From the NCBI RefSeq assembly GCF_000235365.1, contig NC_016450.1, positions 1,426,001 to 1,490,000 on the forward strand: a DNA stretch of 64,000 bases, given 5' to 3'. Shown in pieces: positions 50,350-59,873 of the stretch. Numbering within the stretch: position 1 is the first letter of the stretch; every line of letters starts with the position of its first letter. This stretch comes from Eremothecium cymbalariae DBVPG#7215 (Eukaryota > Ascomycota > Saccharomycetes > Saccharomycetales > Saccharomycetaceae). The notes under the pieces were generated by a model, which did not search any database, was not told the DNA's origin, and worked only from the letters and a program-made list of their open reading frames with translations. The position numbers and the translations under genes were made by a program.

Positions 50350-51684
50350 ACCTTTCTAGTGCTTCACTTGTATTAATATGCTTTTTTTCCTTTCTATAGC
50401 TCTTCTTTTAAATACACTATTTCTTAAAAGTGTCTTCCAAGAACAAAAAAACAAATCCTTCTTTTGGCTCAAAACTTATTGGCTTTTTAACCCCCGCTTT
50501 ATTATCTGTAAATTCTTAAATTATACTCAAATAATTATAATAGTAATAATAATAAGGATTATAATAAATTTACTATAGTATCATTTCTCTTTTTTATCTT
50601 TTGATGCCGAAATCTGCGTATCTCACACACCGGTGCTGTGTCTCAAGCTACCTTATTTCTCTCTCTTTATTTTGTACTATTCCCACTCTCACTCTGAGCT
50701 CTGCCCCTTCCTGAACATTCTATCAATATATTTTGTTGTTGCTGCGAGCTGTTGCTGCTGCGCTTCTATTGCTGGCTAACGTAACTAAATCTGCCTGTCG
50801 CCGGAGAGGGAGGGGTGAGAACTTTTCCTATAGAGATCACACACAACCAAAATGTCTTAAAAAAAAACTCGCTCAGAAGAGAACGAAAAAACGCTAGAAG
50901 TGGGTTTATTGTGGTTATAATACCTCACAGGCGTGATTATTTGGAAAAATGTCTGGTTTAATGTGTCCGTACGGAACTTACATATCTCTTGGACCCTGCT
51001 TGCGGCCTTCCAGTCGAACCCCCTCCCCCTCCTGTAGGATGCCTTACTCGGTATATATCTGCTATAAGTTGCCGAAACGACGATGCGGAAAACTGACGTT
51101 CGCTACACGGTAACATGGTGGGGTTAATGGTTTAACCGACTAAGTGTGTGAAATTTCTGTTTTTTGATTTTATTTTACCCCTCCCAGTGTTTGAGATGTC
51201 TTGTTTCTGTCTTGGTTAGAACGGGCGGTCTCTAAGTGTGTCTGTGCATGTGTACATATGTTGCACTCGGGCAAAAATAGCAGCAGCATAACGTGAGTTA
51301 AGTGGCACCGGAGAGGCTATAGAGAGCGCTTGGCGAGATGTCCGACCAATGTCCGGTGCAATGTCATTACCCGTGTAGCTGCATCCGCTCCGGTTTCTGC
51401 GCAGTTCATGCTTGTCCCTCGAGGGAGCACACAGAACTCGACGCAGTAAAAAAATCGTTCTGTGTTGGGCGGGCGCCTTTGCCATGGGCAAGTATGGAGG
51501 TGGGGGATGGCGGGGAGAGAGTGGGGGAGTAAGACAGGAAGAGGCGGGGGAGGGGAGGAGTGGATGAGTATTCACGTGTTTATCACGTGTAACATTGCTC
51601 GGAGGGCACGCGGCGGCGTGAGGAGGGGTATTGAGAGAATTCACGAGGGGAAAGTTAAGCCAGCATGCCTTGCATTTTGTTCTT
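50350..51684 (-). promoter_or_regulatory. Upstream region of the zinc-finger gene
   Basis: A 1.3-kb region between two genes that both run leftward. It contains two TCACGTG E-boxes 14 bp apart near 51574 and 51588, and a C-rich tract near 51020. A G-rich stretch follows ART5 at about 51480-51570. Open frames here overlap on both strands and show no homology I can name. Confidence 0.5.
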
Positions 51685-53706
51685 TCAGCCGATTGGACGG
51701 GTATGGGCTGTGTCACAAGTATGCGGGTCACATGCCCGGGATGGTGATGAGGGGATGTTCGGGGGAGGAGATGCGGAGGCTAAAGGGACGTTCCCGCGAT
51801 ATTCGGGAGCAGGGTAGTGCAACGGTGCGGAATTTTCATGCGAGTGGTAGGCTGGAACCCTGCTGATGTCATCAAGGGATAAGGCTTGCAGAGACTGAAG
51901 ACATTGCATGGTTTGGGAAGACGTAGGTTGTGGAAGGGTAAAATTGATACGGGATGGAGATGAAGATGGTGGGGAAGAGCAAGGCGGCGGCGCGGACGTT
52001 TGTGCTGGGTAGTGTTCAGATCGGTGTGAAGGTATTGAAGAGGATTGCGGTGCTGGAGCGGCAGAGAACAAAACGTTCTCAGTGTAGAGCGGATCGTGGA
52101 TATGAGAATGGTAGGCGGGTGGAACGTCTTGACAGGCAGGCAAGAGAATACATGAGGAGGGATCAGAAGATAAAACAGAAGATTGTAAGGGGTTGATGAT
52201 TGGTTGCAGGTGGAATAGATCGGTTAGGACGCCTGAACGAATATGAAACTTGCCAGAATTGTCCAGCATGATCATCCGACCCTTAATGGGGACATGGGGC
52301 GAGATGAAAAGGATGACGGGGATTGATGCTTTGATTTCAGTAGTTCTGTCATGTGGACCATCATTAGTAGTAGTTGTAGTGGTATCTGGAGTACCTGCAC
52401 TCGAGGTAGTAGAAGAAGCAGAAGCAGCAACATTTTTTAAAGGGGCGGAGGTATTGATCTTTTCCCATAAAGATTTTTTCAAGATTATATGGATCTGTAG
52501 CTTGTGTCGGACACGAATAAGCTTTTCACCTATGTCACAGTTTTGGGTGATCTGCTTTAAGTCGTCAGGGAGTTGAAGAACAGAAAGAATGCTGATAGAA
52601 TCATTGAGCAGATTTCCGTGTTCCGGGTGGCAACCGTTGATATTTCCAAAATCAGTTATCGATTTTTCGACAACCGATTTTTCATCATAATAAAGCGAGC
52701 CACTTGCATCTTGGAAGGCGTAATATTGGGATAAAGAAATGGTTATGTTATGCAGTCGGTATCCCTTTTGGAATGGATAAAGTTTGATGTGAATGGGTGT
52801 AGAGCCACCAATTGGGATAGCGCGGCTGGGAATGGATACTTCGTACTGGAGCCTATCAGGCCAGCTTTTGCCAACACATACTTCCTCTTGAATTGCTAAG
52901 TTGTCAGCGGATAGGGTTCTGAAGATACGGAGATACTTGTAATTAGAGAAAGCAGTCTTAAACCCACCTCTTTCAATATGTGATTCAAAACGATAGAACA
53001 CAGAACCACTCTGAAGACCTTCTACCGTCTCAGAGATGTCATCTGGTAAGACAACTCTAAATGGAAGCTCATAATTACCCTTGGGTAGCACAAAGGATGC
53101 CCCTCGGGGTACGGAATCTTGTTCGTAGGGTGTACCGGTAATACCATCCTCAGGAAGCCTTAATATGGGCGAAGATTTAGAACGCATCAATATTTTCCTT
53201 GTCTCTGATACCGAACTTCGGGTAGTGACTACATGGTTCGATCGAGATGGTCTCAAAGTCATTCTTGCTCTTTCTGCATGATCGGAATCGGCAATCTCAT
53301 CGCCATACCCATTATTCCTACTACTACTGCTGCTGCTGTTACCGCCCCTACTCCCACCAGCAGTCTTGGCTGAAGCTGTATCCAAGACAACTCCGTCCCC
53401 ACATGTTAACAAATTATCCCACACACATTCAAAAATAACCTGCTCCTTCTTCACCAAGCTAACTACATTGTTACTCTTATGTTGTCCTATCTGTAAAAAC
53501 TCTAATTTGTAACGCCCAATAAGCTTCAGAATAATTGCCTTCACTGAAACAGTCTCAGTTATAGAAAATACCAGATGCCCACTCAAAAGAACAGATCCTG
53601 CCCCGAAATGCGACCCCTCAATCAACACAATGTCCTGGTAGTTACTCGTAACCCTAACATCAAAGTAAACAGGCTGTTTAGACGACGACTTTCCCAATGA
53701 AAACAT
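51685..53706 (-). CDS. ART5: Alpha-arrestin, ART5-like ubiquitin-ligase adaptor
   Basis: Arrestin-related trafficking adaptor that recruits the Rsp5 ubiquitin ligase to plasma-membrane transporters; S. cerevisiae Art5 (586 aa) directs inositol-induced endocytosis of Itr1. The product is 673 aa. The arrestin N domain (about residues 10-150) opens with KQPVYFDVRVTSNYQDIVLIEGS, and the C domain lies at about 240-480 (GNYELPFRVVLPDDIS). The Pro/Ser-rich tail carries the PY motif PPAY in DVPPAYHSH, plus PAY and PEY variants. Start ATG is at 53706 (MFSLGKSSS), in register with Art5; the upstream GTG at 53715 is not used. It is longer than Art5, mainly in the tail. The neighbours match YGR067C-ART5 of S. 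cerevisiae. Confidence 0.92.
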   Translation of the reverse strand: MFSLGKSSSKQPVYFDVRVTSNYQDIVLIEGSHFGAGSVLLSGHLVFSITETVSVKAIILKLIGRYKLEFLQIGQHKSNNVVSLVKKEQVIFECVWDNLLTCGDGVVLDTASAKTAGGSRGGNSSSSSSRNNGYGDEIADSDHAERARMTLRPSRSNHVVTTRSSVSETRKILMRSKSSPILRLPEDGITGTPYEQDSVPRGASFVLPKGNYELPFRVVLPDDISETVEGLQSGSVFYRFESHIERGGFKTAFSNYKYLRIFRTLSADNLAIQEEVCVGKSWPDRLQYEVSIPSRAIPIGGSTPIHIKLYPFQKGYRLHNITISLSQYYAFQDASGSLYYDEKSVVEKSITDFGNINGCHPEHGNLLNDSISILSVLQLPDDLKQITQNCDIGEKLIRVRHKLQIHIILKKSLWEKINTSAPLKNVAASASSTTSSAGTPDTTTTTTNDGPHDRTTEIKASIPVILFISPHVPIKGRMIMLDNSGKFHIRSGVLTDLFHLQPIINPLQSSVLSSDPSSCILLPACQDVPPAYHSHIHDPLYTENVLFSAAPAPQSSSIPSHRSEHYPAQTSAPPPCSSPPSSSPSRINFTLPQPTSSQTMQCLQSLQALSLDDISRVPAYHSHENSAPLHYPAPEYRGNVPLASASPPPNIPSSPSRACDPHTCDTAHTRPIG

Positions 53707-54168
53707 CTTTCCCACTTCTCATCCATCTAGACAACAAAGAGAACTCGCAATACCTGTCTCACTGACCACACCAGTACTAATAACTATAATTCTATCTTCT
53801 AGACTTCTCCAGAAGACTGTTGCTCTTCGGCTTGGCTTTTTTGTATTAAAAGTAATGTCCCTTAAACTGACACACGAACCTATATTAAATCCACTTTTTA
53901 CTATGTATTTGACCCTGGATCACAATATAACAGTCCTTATACCTCACTTACAACTTCTTTATCTCTCTGTTAGTCATTACAGCCAATGCTGTGTTCTTCT
54001 TTCGGCGCATTCAATCCTTACAAAGGAAACAAAAAATGTTGAATATGTATTTCTGTTGCTTGCTGCTGAAAGTTACACATTATACAAGTCTTCATGTAAT
54101 ATCAAAAGACGACAAGAGAATATAGAATAAGAAAAGAGATAGGATACAATACTTGCTACATTTATATT
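53707..54168. promoter_or_regulatory. Divergent ART5/MDM30 promoter region
   Basis: A 462-bp region between two divergent starts. A 91-codon frame at 53855-54130 resembles nothing I know. I see no strong site in it. Confidence 0.5.
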
Positions 54169-55884
54169 ATGGATGAGTGGCCTGCTGAGATTTGGATGGA
54201 GGTGTGCAGGCTGTTGACACCGGAGGATTTATTCAGTCTTCGGTTATGCTCCACTAAACTGAATCGCATCGTTTGTGACTGTACAGATATATGGGCTAGC
54301 TTATGCCGTGCCAAGTGGCTTACTTCAGAGTTGATAGAGACAGTGTTCGAAAATATCCCCAAAAACAACCCTATGAGTCCTAGTGATGATTGGTTTTATT
54401 ATTATTGGTATAGAAGTAACATCGATGCTAAGTTAGAAAAAATGTTGCAGGAAATTGCACAGTTAGAGCATGGAGCGCGGTTTTGGGATACGTATTGGGG
54501 GTTATTTCGCTATAGGAAGTTCATGGTACCTTTTTTGCAGAGGCATACAGCTAGAGGGTACTGTTTCTCTGAGAGCTTCAAGTTGCATTGTATAAGCCGG
54601 CAGTTGCTTACTACGTTGCGACACGGGATCGTGTTCAAGTGCATTAATGCCTCACGGGATGTAGAAAGGCAGAGTAAGGCGATGTCAATTGTAGAGGAGA
54701 CGTTGTTTTTACCTATGGCAGCTATGGATCCTTGTTTCGATAGGTTATTGCCGTTTAGGACTGCCTTCTTTGACCGTGTGCATTTTTTGGTTAAAAAGGA
54801 CTACCGTCACATAGATAAGTTTAACAAGTTCCCAGATACGATAAAAGTGGATAAATTGGTGACATATATTTGGAAGGTGCTTGAAGAACGTGCAGTATAC
54901 CTGCCCAATCTACACCGTTGTCACTTGGAGGATATCATGCTTTTGCGGGTTTACTCTGGAGAATCTAGGGGTCATCCTCTTATACTCATGTCTATTATCC
55001 AATCCATTGTTGCTAGGTATGGCGTGGAAACGCAGCTTTGTGAACAGGTATTAATTGTTAATGATAAGAAATTACGAGGAGGGCAGTCATTTTTGATGAT
55101 TCCTCTGAGGAACAACGGCAAACCCCGCATCTTTACCAGGCGACGTTTGCTTGAAACCTTGGGAAGAACAATACCTAATATAGAGACTTCTGGAAGTGCT
55201 GCCGTAACCAAGTTCCTTACTCCATTAACAAAACGTAGTGGAGTTGAAAAGTTTTTCAAGGATTGGTCGATATACTGCGATAAGTCAATCTGGCGAGCAA
55301 TTCCAGATCATTCTCCTAAGGGTATTTTGAACCATTTACCCCATTCTTGTACTCCAATGGACGAATCAATCTTTGAATATTTTATTATATATTGGAAAAC
55401 TGTGACGTCTAACGTAGCTCCCAATGCTATTTTCCATTCGGTGCTCCTTAAACAGTTCGAAACAATATTGGTAAAAAAATACCCTGGGGATGCCATACAC
55501 TTCATTGACCGTAGGGACTCATTAATGAATACTATCTCAGAGATGTCCTTTCGGGAATCGATCTCGGAGCATGTTAGCATGCAACACATGCATAGCGTTC
55601 CAGAAATCGGTTACATTGTCCGCCAAAAGAACACTGGCCCATTAAGTGTCGTTATTGGCGGTAAGAAAACAGATTTCCACACTTATTTGGTTACGATCGA
55701 TATCGTCGGTAAGTATACTGTGGTGCATCGGGAAGATGTAGAGGTATGCAAAGAAGTCGCCTGGGAACTTATTTTAAGGCTAATGAGTATGAGTGATTTG
55801 GGTATCTATTTTGAAAAATGGGACAAGGACTCAAACTGTTTAGCACTGAATAAACAATTACTGGAGATAATAACTACTGCATGA
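54169..55884 (+). CDS. MDM30: F-box protein Mdm30
   Basis: Substrate receptor of an SCF ubiquitin ligase. In S. cerevisiae Mdm30 (598 aa) targets the mitochondrial fusion GTPase Fzo1, and the Gal4 transactivator in some reports, so it controls mitochondrial fusion. The 571-aa product has an N-terminal F-box (about residues 3-45: WPAEIWMEVCRLLTPEDLFSLRLCSTKLNRIV). A long region conserved in Mdm30 and its relative Ufo-type proteins follows, including WFYYYWYRSNIDAKLEKMLQ and a C-terminal YTVVHREDVE stretch. The order RPS22-MDM30-SSQ1-ARC18-ROM2 is that of S. cerevisiae YLR367W-YLR371W, apart from YGR-type genes interleaved here. Confidence 0.92.
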   Translation: MDEWPAEIWMEVCRLLTPEDLFSLRLCSTKLNRIVCDCTDIWASLCRAKWLTSELIETVFENIPKNNPMSPSDDWFYYYWYRSNIDAKLEKMLQEIAQLEHGARFWDTYWGLFRYRKFMVPFLQRHTARGYCFSESFKLHCISRQLLTTLRHGIVFKCINASRDVERQSKAMSIVEETLFLPMAAMDPCFDRLLPFRTAFFDRVHFLVKKDYRHIDKFNKFPDTIKVDKLVTYIWKVLEERAVYLPNLHRCHLEDIMLLRVYSGESRGHPLILMSIIQSIVARYGVETQLCEQVLIVNDKKLRGGQSFLMIPLRNNGKPRIFTRRRLLETLGRTIPNIETSGSAAVTKFLTPLTKRSGVEKFFKDWSIYCDKSIWRAIPDHSPKGILNHLPHSCTPMDESIFEYFIIYWKTVTSNVAPNAIFHSVLLKQFETILVKKYPGDAIHFIDRRDSLMNTISEMSFRESISEHVSMQHMHSVPEIGYIVRQKNTGPLSVVIGGKKTDFHTYLVTIDIVGKYTVVHREDVEVCKEVAWELILRLMSMSDLGIYFEKWDKDSNCLALNKQLLEIITTA

Positions 55885-56468
55885 GATAACAGGATATTTT
55901 TAGCATCTGGATTTTATATCTGGGATGGACGTCATAAATATGGTGGAGAAATTTGATTTTTGCATTTTAAACTGAATTTCTTGTAATGATGGGTATAATT
56001 GTAGTCGTCATACATCCTTTTAAGAAGTTGTCGAGGAACTTATACAGCATCTAATTTTGCAAAATATATATAGTACTCGGATAAGAACACCATAACAAAA
56101 TTAATGAACATTTAGTTTAAATTAGTTACATATTTCATAAACTTAATCTATTCAATTTAATAACACAATTATTTGCATATATGTTTTGCGATTATATTAC
56201 CTAATATTCGAGAAAACTCAATTGATTCTCAAGAACCCTGTTAGTGTCAGTCTGACTTCATTCAATATAACATCATCTTTTAATTTTACAACGAATGCTT
56301 TTACTTGTTGTCGCAGTCGATGCTGCTTAATAATTACAACGGTGAAATAATGAAAATATAGCAATAATGCGAGGACAAGAACTTTAAAGCTAGGTAAACA
56401 AGACCTATATCCCAGGGAAAAGAACAGTAAGCGGTGCTATATATGAGAGAGAATCAAGCGTGAGCAAT
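55885..56468 (+). promoter_or_regulatory. MDM30-SSQ1 intergenic region
   Basis: A 584-bp AT-rich stretch between tandem genes. I see no ORF, RNA gene or notable repeat in it. Confidence 0.5.
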
Positions 56469-58373
56469 ATGTTAGGCCTTTTATCATATCGAACCTTTAT
56501 CAGGAGAGTTTCCTCTAAGGTTATCGGTATTGACTTGGGCACTACCAATAGTGCGGTTGCGTACATTAGGGACTCTAGTAATAGGAAGTCTGCTACCATT
56601 ATTGAGAATACACAGGGCCAAAGAACCACACCATCAGTAGTTGCTTATAACAAGGATGGGAAAGCAATCATAGGTATGGCAGCCAAGAGACAGGCAATAA
56701 TGAACCCCGAGAATACGTTTTTTGCAACTAAGAGACTAATTGGAAGATTATTTAAAGATACTGAAATACAAAATGACCTCAATACCGTCCCTTACAAGAT
56801 TATAGAGAATCATCTTAATGGAGAGGCATATTTAGAGACAACATTTGGCGAGCAAAAGTCACCCAGTCAAGTAGGCTCTGAAATATTAGTCTATTTGAAA
56901 AGAGCTGCTGAAGAATACCTCTCTGAAGAGGTAGACAAGGCTGTTCTCACAGTTCCTGCATATTTCAATGATTCACAGAGGCAAGCTACAAAGGAGGCTG
57001 GTAGGATAGCAGGATTGAAGGTGTTGAGGGTGGTGAATGAACCCACTGCAGCTGCTCTAAGTTTTGGTCTAGATGCAAAGAATGATGGTGTAGTTGCAGT
57101 TTACGACCTGGGTGGGGGCACATTTGACATTTCTATATTAGATATTGACAGTGGTGTTTTTGAAGTGCGGTCTACCAGTGGAGATACCCATTTAGGAGGT
57201 GAAGACTTTGATACTGTTGTTGTTGACCACATCTTTAACGTATTTGCCGAGCAGCATAGCATAACAGATATTAGCAAACTAAAAAATAACAGAGAAATAA
57301 TGCAGCGTATTCGAGAGGCTGCTGAGAAGTCTAAGATTGCCCTGTCCCATTTTAAGGAGACAAGTATCGATCTTCCATTTCTTTATGACAATAAGCATCT
57401 CAACATGCGACTTACAGAGGAAAAACTCGACAAAATTACGTTACATCTTATCAACAAGACAATTTCTCCCGTGAAAAAAGCCCTCAGGGACGCTGAAATG
57501 GACCCAGAAGACGTCGACGAAATCATTATGGTCGGGGGGATGACCCGTATGCCTAAGATCAGATCCGTAGTAAGCGAATTATTTGGCAAGCCAGTAAACA
57601 CCACTGTTAACCCTGATGAAACTGTTGCTCTGGGAGCTGCTATACAAGGCGGTATTCTCAGCGGTGAGATTAGAAATGTTCTTCTTCTCGATGTAACTCC
57701 TCTAACCCTTGGTATCGAGACCTATGGAGGTGTATTCTCACCGCTCATCCCCCGCAATACCACTCTCCCCGTTAAGAAGACCGAGGTATTCAGCACCGGT
57801 GTGGATGGCCAAACAGGTGTTGATATTCGTGTGTATCAAGGCGAACGCAGCCTGGTGAGAGATAATATTTTAATCGGTGATTTCAAGTTCGCTGGTATTC
57901 CCCCCATGCCTAAAGGTGCTCCCAAAATTCATGTCACTTTCGACATTGATGCTGATGGTATCATTAATGTCTCTGCTGCCGAACAGAGTAGCGGCCAGGC
58001 CAAATCTATTACCATTATCCCCAAATCAGGACTGTCCGATACCGAGATCCAGAAGATGGTGGATGATGCAAATGCTAATAAAGAGCGCGATGACGCTCTC
58101 CGTCAGCGCGTAGAACTCATTACAAAATCAGATATTATGATAACTGACACAGAAGATTCGTTCAAACGGTTCCATGATACCATTAGCAAACACGATTCCT
58201 TTCCTGATGTCCTTGCCGAGATTCAGAAAGTTCGACGCCAGATTGACCATTTCAAAGCCCACGATGCAGACGAATCTCTCGACCTGAACGAATTGAAACG
58301 GAGCACCGACCATGTCCAACAGCTCGCACTCCAACTCTTCCGTGACGTCTCCTCCACTGTAAATAGAAACTGA
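56469..58373 (+). CDS. SSQ1: Mitochondrial Hsp70 for iron-sulfur cluster biogenesis
   Basis: Specialised matrix Hsp70 that, with J-protein Jac1 and nucleotide exchange factor Mge1, transfers Fe-S clusters from scaffold Isu1. The product is 634 aa (S. cerevisiae 657). A short basic presequence, MLGLLSYRTFIRRVSS, is rich in Arg and Ser and lacks acids. The ATPase domain (to about residue 385) has VIGIDLGTTNSAVAY, VVAVYDLGGGTFDISILD and IMVGGMTRMPKIR. The linker and substrate domain start at VLLLDVTPLTLGIET. Start ATG is at 56469; the frame extends only to a GTG at 56460. Assignment to Ssq1 rather than general Ssc1 rests on synteny with ARC18/ROM2 and on the short C-terminus. Confidence 0.94.
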   Translation: MLGLLSYRTFIRRVSSKVIGIDLGTTNSAVAYIRDSSNRKSATIIENTQGQRTTPSVVAYNKDGKAIIGMAAKRQAIMNPENTFFATKRLIGRLFKDTEIQNDLNTVPYKIIENHLNGEAYLETTFGEQKSPSQVGSEILVYLKRAAEEYLSEEVDKAVLTVPAYFNDSQRQATKEAGRIAGLKVLRVVNEPTAAALSFGLDAKNDGVVAVYDLGGGTFDISILDIDSGVFEVRSTSGDTHLGGEDFDTVVVDHIFNVFAEQHSITDISKLKNNREIMQRIREAAEKSKIALSHFKETSIDLPFLYDNKHLNMRLTEEKLDKITLHLINKTISPVKKALRDAEMDPEDVDEIIMVGGMTRMPKIRSVVSELFGKPVNTTVNPDETVALGAAIQGGILSGEIRNVLLLDVTPLTLGIETYGGVFSPLIPRNTTLPVKKTEVFSTGVDGQTGVDIRVYQGERSLVRDNILIGDFKFAGIPPMPKGAPKIHVTFDIDADGIINVSAAEQSSGQAKSITIIPKSGLSDTEIQKMVDDANANKERDDALRQRVELITKSDIMITDTEDSFKRFHDTISKHDSFPDVLAEIQKVRRQIDHFKAHDADESLDLNELKRSTDHVQQLALQLFRDVSSTVNRN

Positions 58374-58469
58374 CCCTGCATCTCTCACTCATCCAAAACT
58401 CGACTCAACTCCGAAAACTTTAAATATATAAAACGGATACGGAAAGATATATATATATATATATTATAC

Positions 58470-59093
58470 TCACAACGACTTATTCATAAACTTCCTCCGT
58501 GTAAACGCAAGCCAAAACTTAGAAGGCTGCTCCCGAGAATCAGCGTAAACCCGCTCGAGCAACCGCATACCAAGCTCCTGCCGAAACTGCTGCAAATACC
58601 CCTTCAACATCTCCATCTGCCCAACATCACCAACAGGCATAGAATAAACAGAATTCAAAGGAAACCCAACAGTCCCAGGCAGAGTAAAATCCTCCACAGC
58701 AACCCCCTGAATCTGCTTCAAAGCCTCCACATACCCCATCCCACCCTTTAACTGGCTCAAACACCGATTAATAAACAAAATCCCATATATCAAAACTCGA
58801 TCTGCTGCACTGCGAATCTCAAAGTTCTTAAAAAATGAATTCGCACGAAACAAATCCAAACATTCATCAATAATATCATAATCTGAATTGGCCTGATATG
58901 CTGGACCCCGAAATTTCGTATTCAATGGCAACAAAACAAAGTTGCCAACCATACGTTCATTATCCTCTAAAAATGTAGAATGATATGCCTTTTTAAATTC
59001 AAAATCAAATTAGAAAACCTCGTTAATATCATATACATTCAAACAAAAACCACCCAAAACCCCTTCCTAACCCAACTCCATACATACCGGCAT
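58470..59093 (-). CDS. ARC18: Arp2/3 complex subunit ARPC3, with a two-codon first exon
   Basis: Subunit of the Arp2/3 complex, which nucleates branched actin at endocytic patches. CDS is complement(join(58470..58988,59088..59093)), 174 aa (S. cerevisiae 178). The obvious frame starts at an internal Met (MVGNFVLLPL, 58952). However, the sequence just upstream encodes AYHSTFLEDNER, matching S. cerevisiae MPAYHSTFPVD...R, with no ATG before a stop. An exon ATG-CCG at 59093-59088, followed directly by GTATGT, supplies the missing Met-Pro. The core KFRGPAYQANSDYDIIDECLDLFRAN and C-terminal KFWLAFTRRKFMNKSL are nearly identical to the family. The gene is tail to tail with SSQ1 and divergent from ROM2. 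Confidence 0.92.
58989..59087 (-). other. ARC18 intron
   Basis: This 99-nt intron has donor GTATGT (59087-59082), branch-point candidate TATTAAC (59028-59022) and acceptor AAG ending at 58989. It lies after codon 2, in phase 0. Confidence 0.85.
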
Positions 59094-59873
59094 TTATACT
59101 CTTCTATAACCTCTGCCTAACTCACCAAATCATGAATAATTAACCTTCCGTTTCTTTGTAAACGACCTTATATATAGCTTAAAAGCCCCTTTCCGCCACC
59201 CGTCACCAAACACGAGTTTCGTGTACTTGATCCAAAACCAAACTGCATCCTTTCCGAACGCCCTACAACCCCTTTATAGGCTCATCTGCAACTAAAGAGG
59301 GTCTCCACCAATACCCTAGATTCCCAGCTTCATTTTAAAACTGCCAACTCATCTTCAAACCCTCATTTGTTCCTCCTGTGTGCAGTTTTCAAATTTGTTG
59401 GAGGTTCGAAAGCTGGCTTCGATCAAACTTCGAGTTCCAAATTTTTTGCTGAGGCAGATTTCAACTAGCCCTTCTTGTTGTCCAAACAAGTATGTGGAAC
59501 ACAGAGGTAAAGAGACAATTAGGCCAAGGAGCAGAAGCCTGTGTTGGTTCAGAGTAGTTACAAGAGGTCATTTAAATAGGGAACGGGGATATCGGCTAAG
59601 TTAAGAAGACAGAAAGGCTCGGTTGTGAAGAGCATTTTTTTTGAATATTGTTAAGATCTGTCTTCTTTGGAAGCGTTTTTTGATTGGTGATAGGGCGTAA
59701 ATCGAAATTAGAGGGGGGCAGAGATTTGAGATTTGATATATATTGATTTTTGTTTTCAAGGGATTTGCATTTTTTGGTTCTAAAGGCAGAGAGGGAAGTG
59801 GAAATTTGTTGAAGTTGTTTTAGCGCAAGGGATAAAAGGAGTTGGAGAGAAAAGTTACGAAAAACAAGGAGGA
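59094..59873. promoter_or_regulatory. Divergent ARC18/ROM2 promoter region
   Basis: A 780-bp region between divergent starts. It has a small hairpin ACACGA-GT-T-TCGTGT near 59211-59225 and TATATATAG near 59172. It turns purine-rich over the last 150 bp before the ROM2 ATG. I see no gene in it. Confidence 0.5.

Noticed and set aside
58470..58952. ARC18 start at ATG 58952
   Set aside because: It drops the AYHSTF segment that aligns with S. cerevisiae and ignores the upstream ATGCCG|GTATGT exon.
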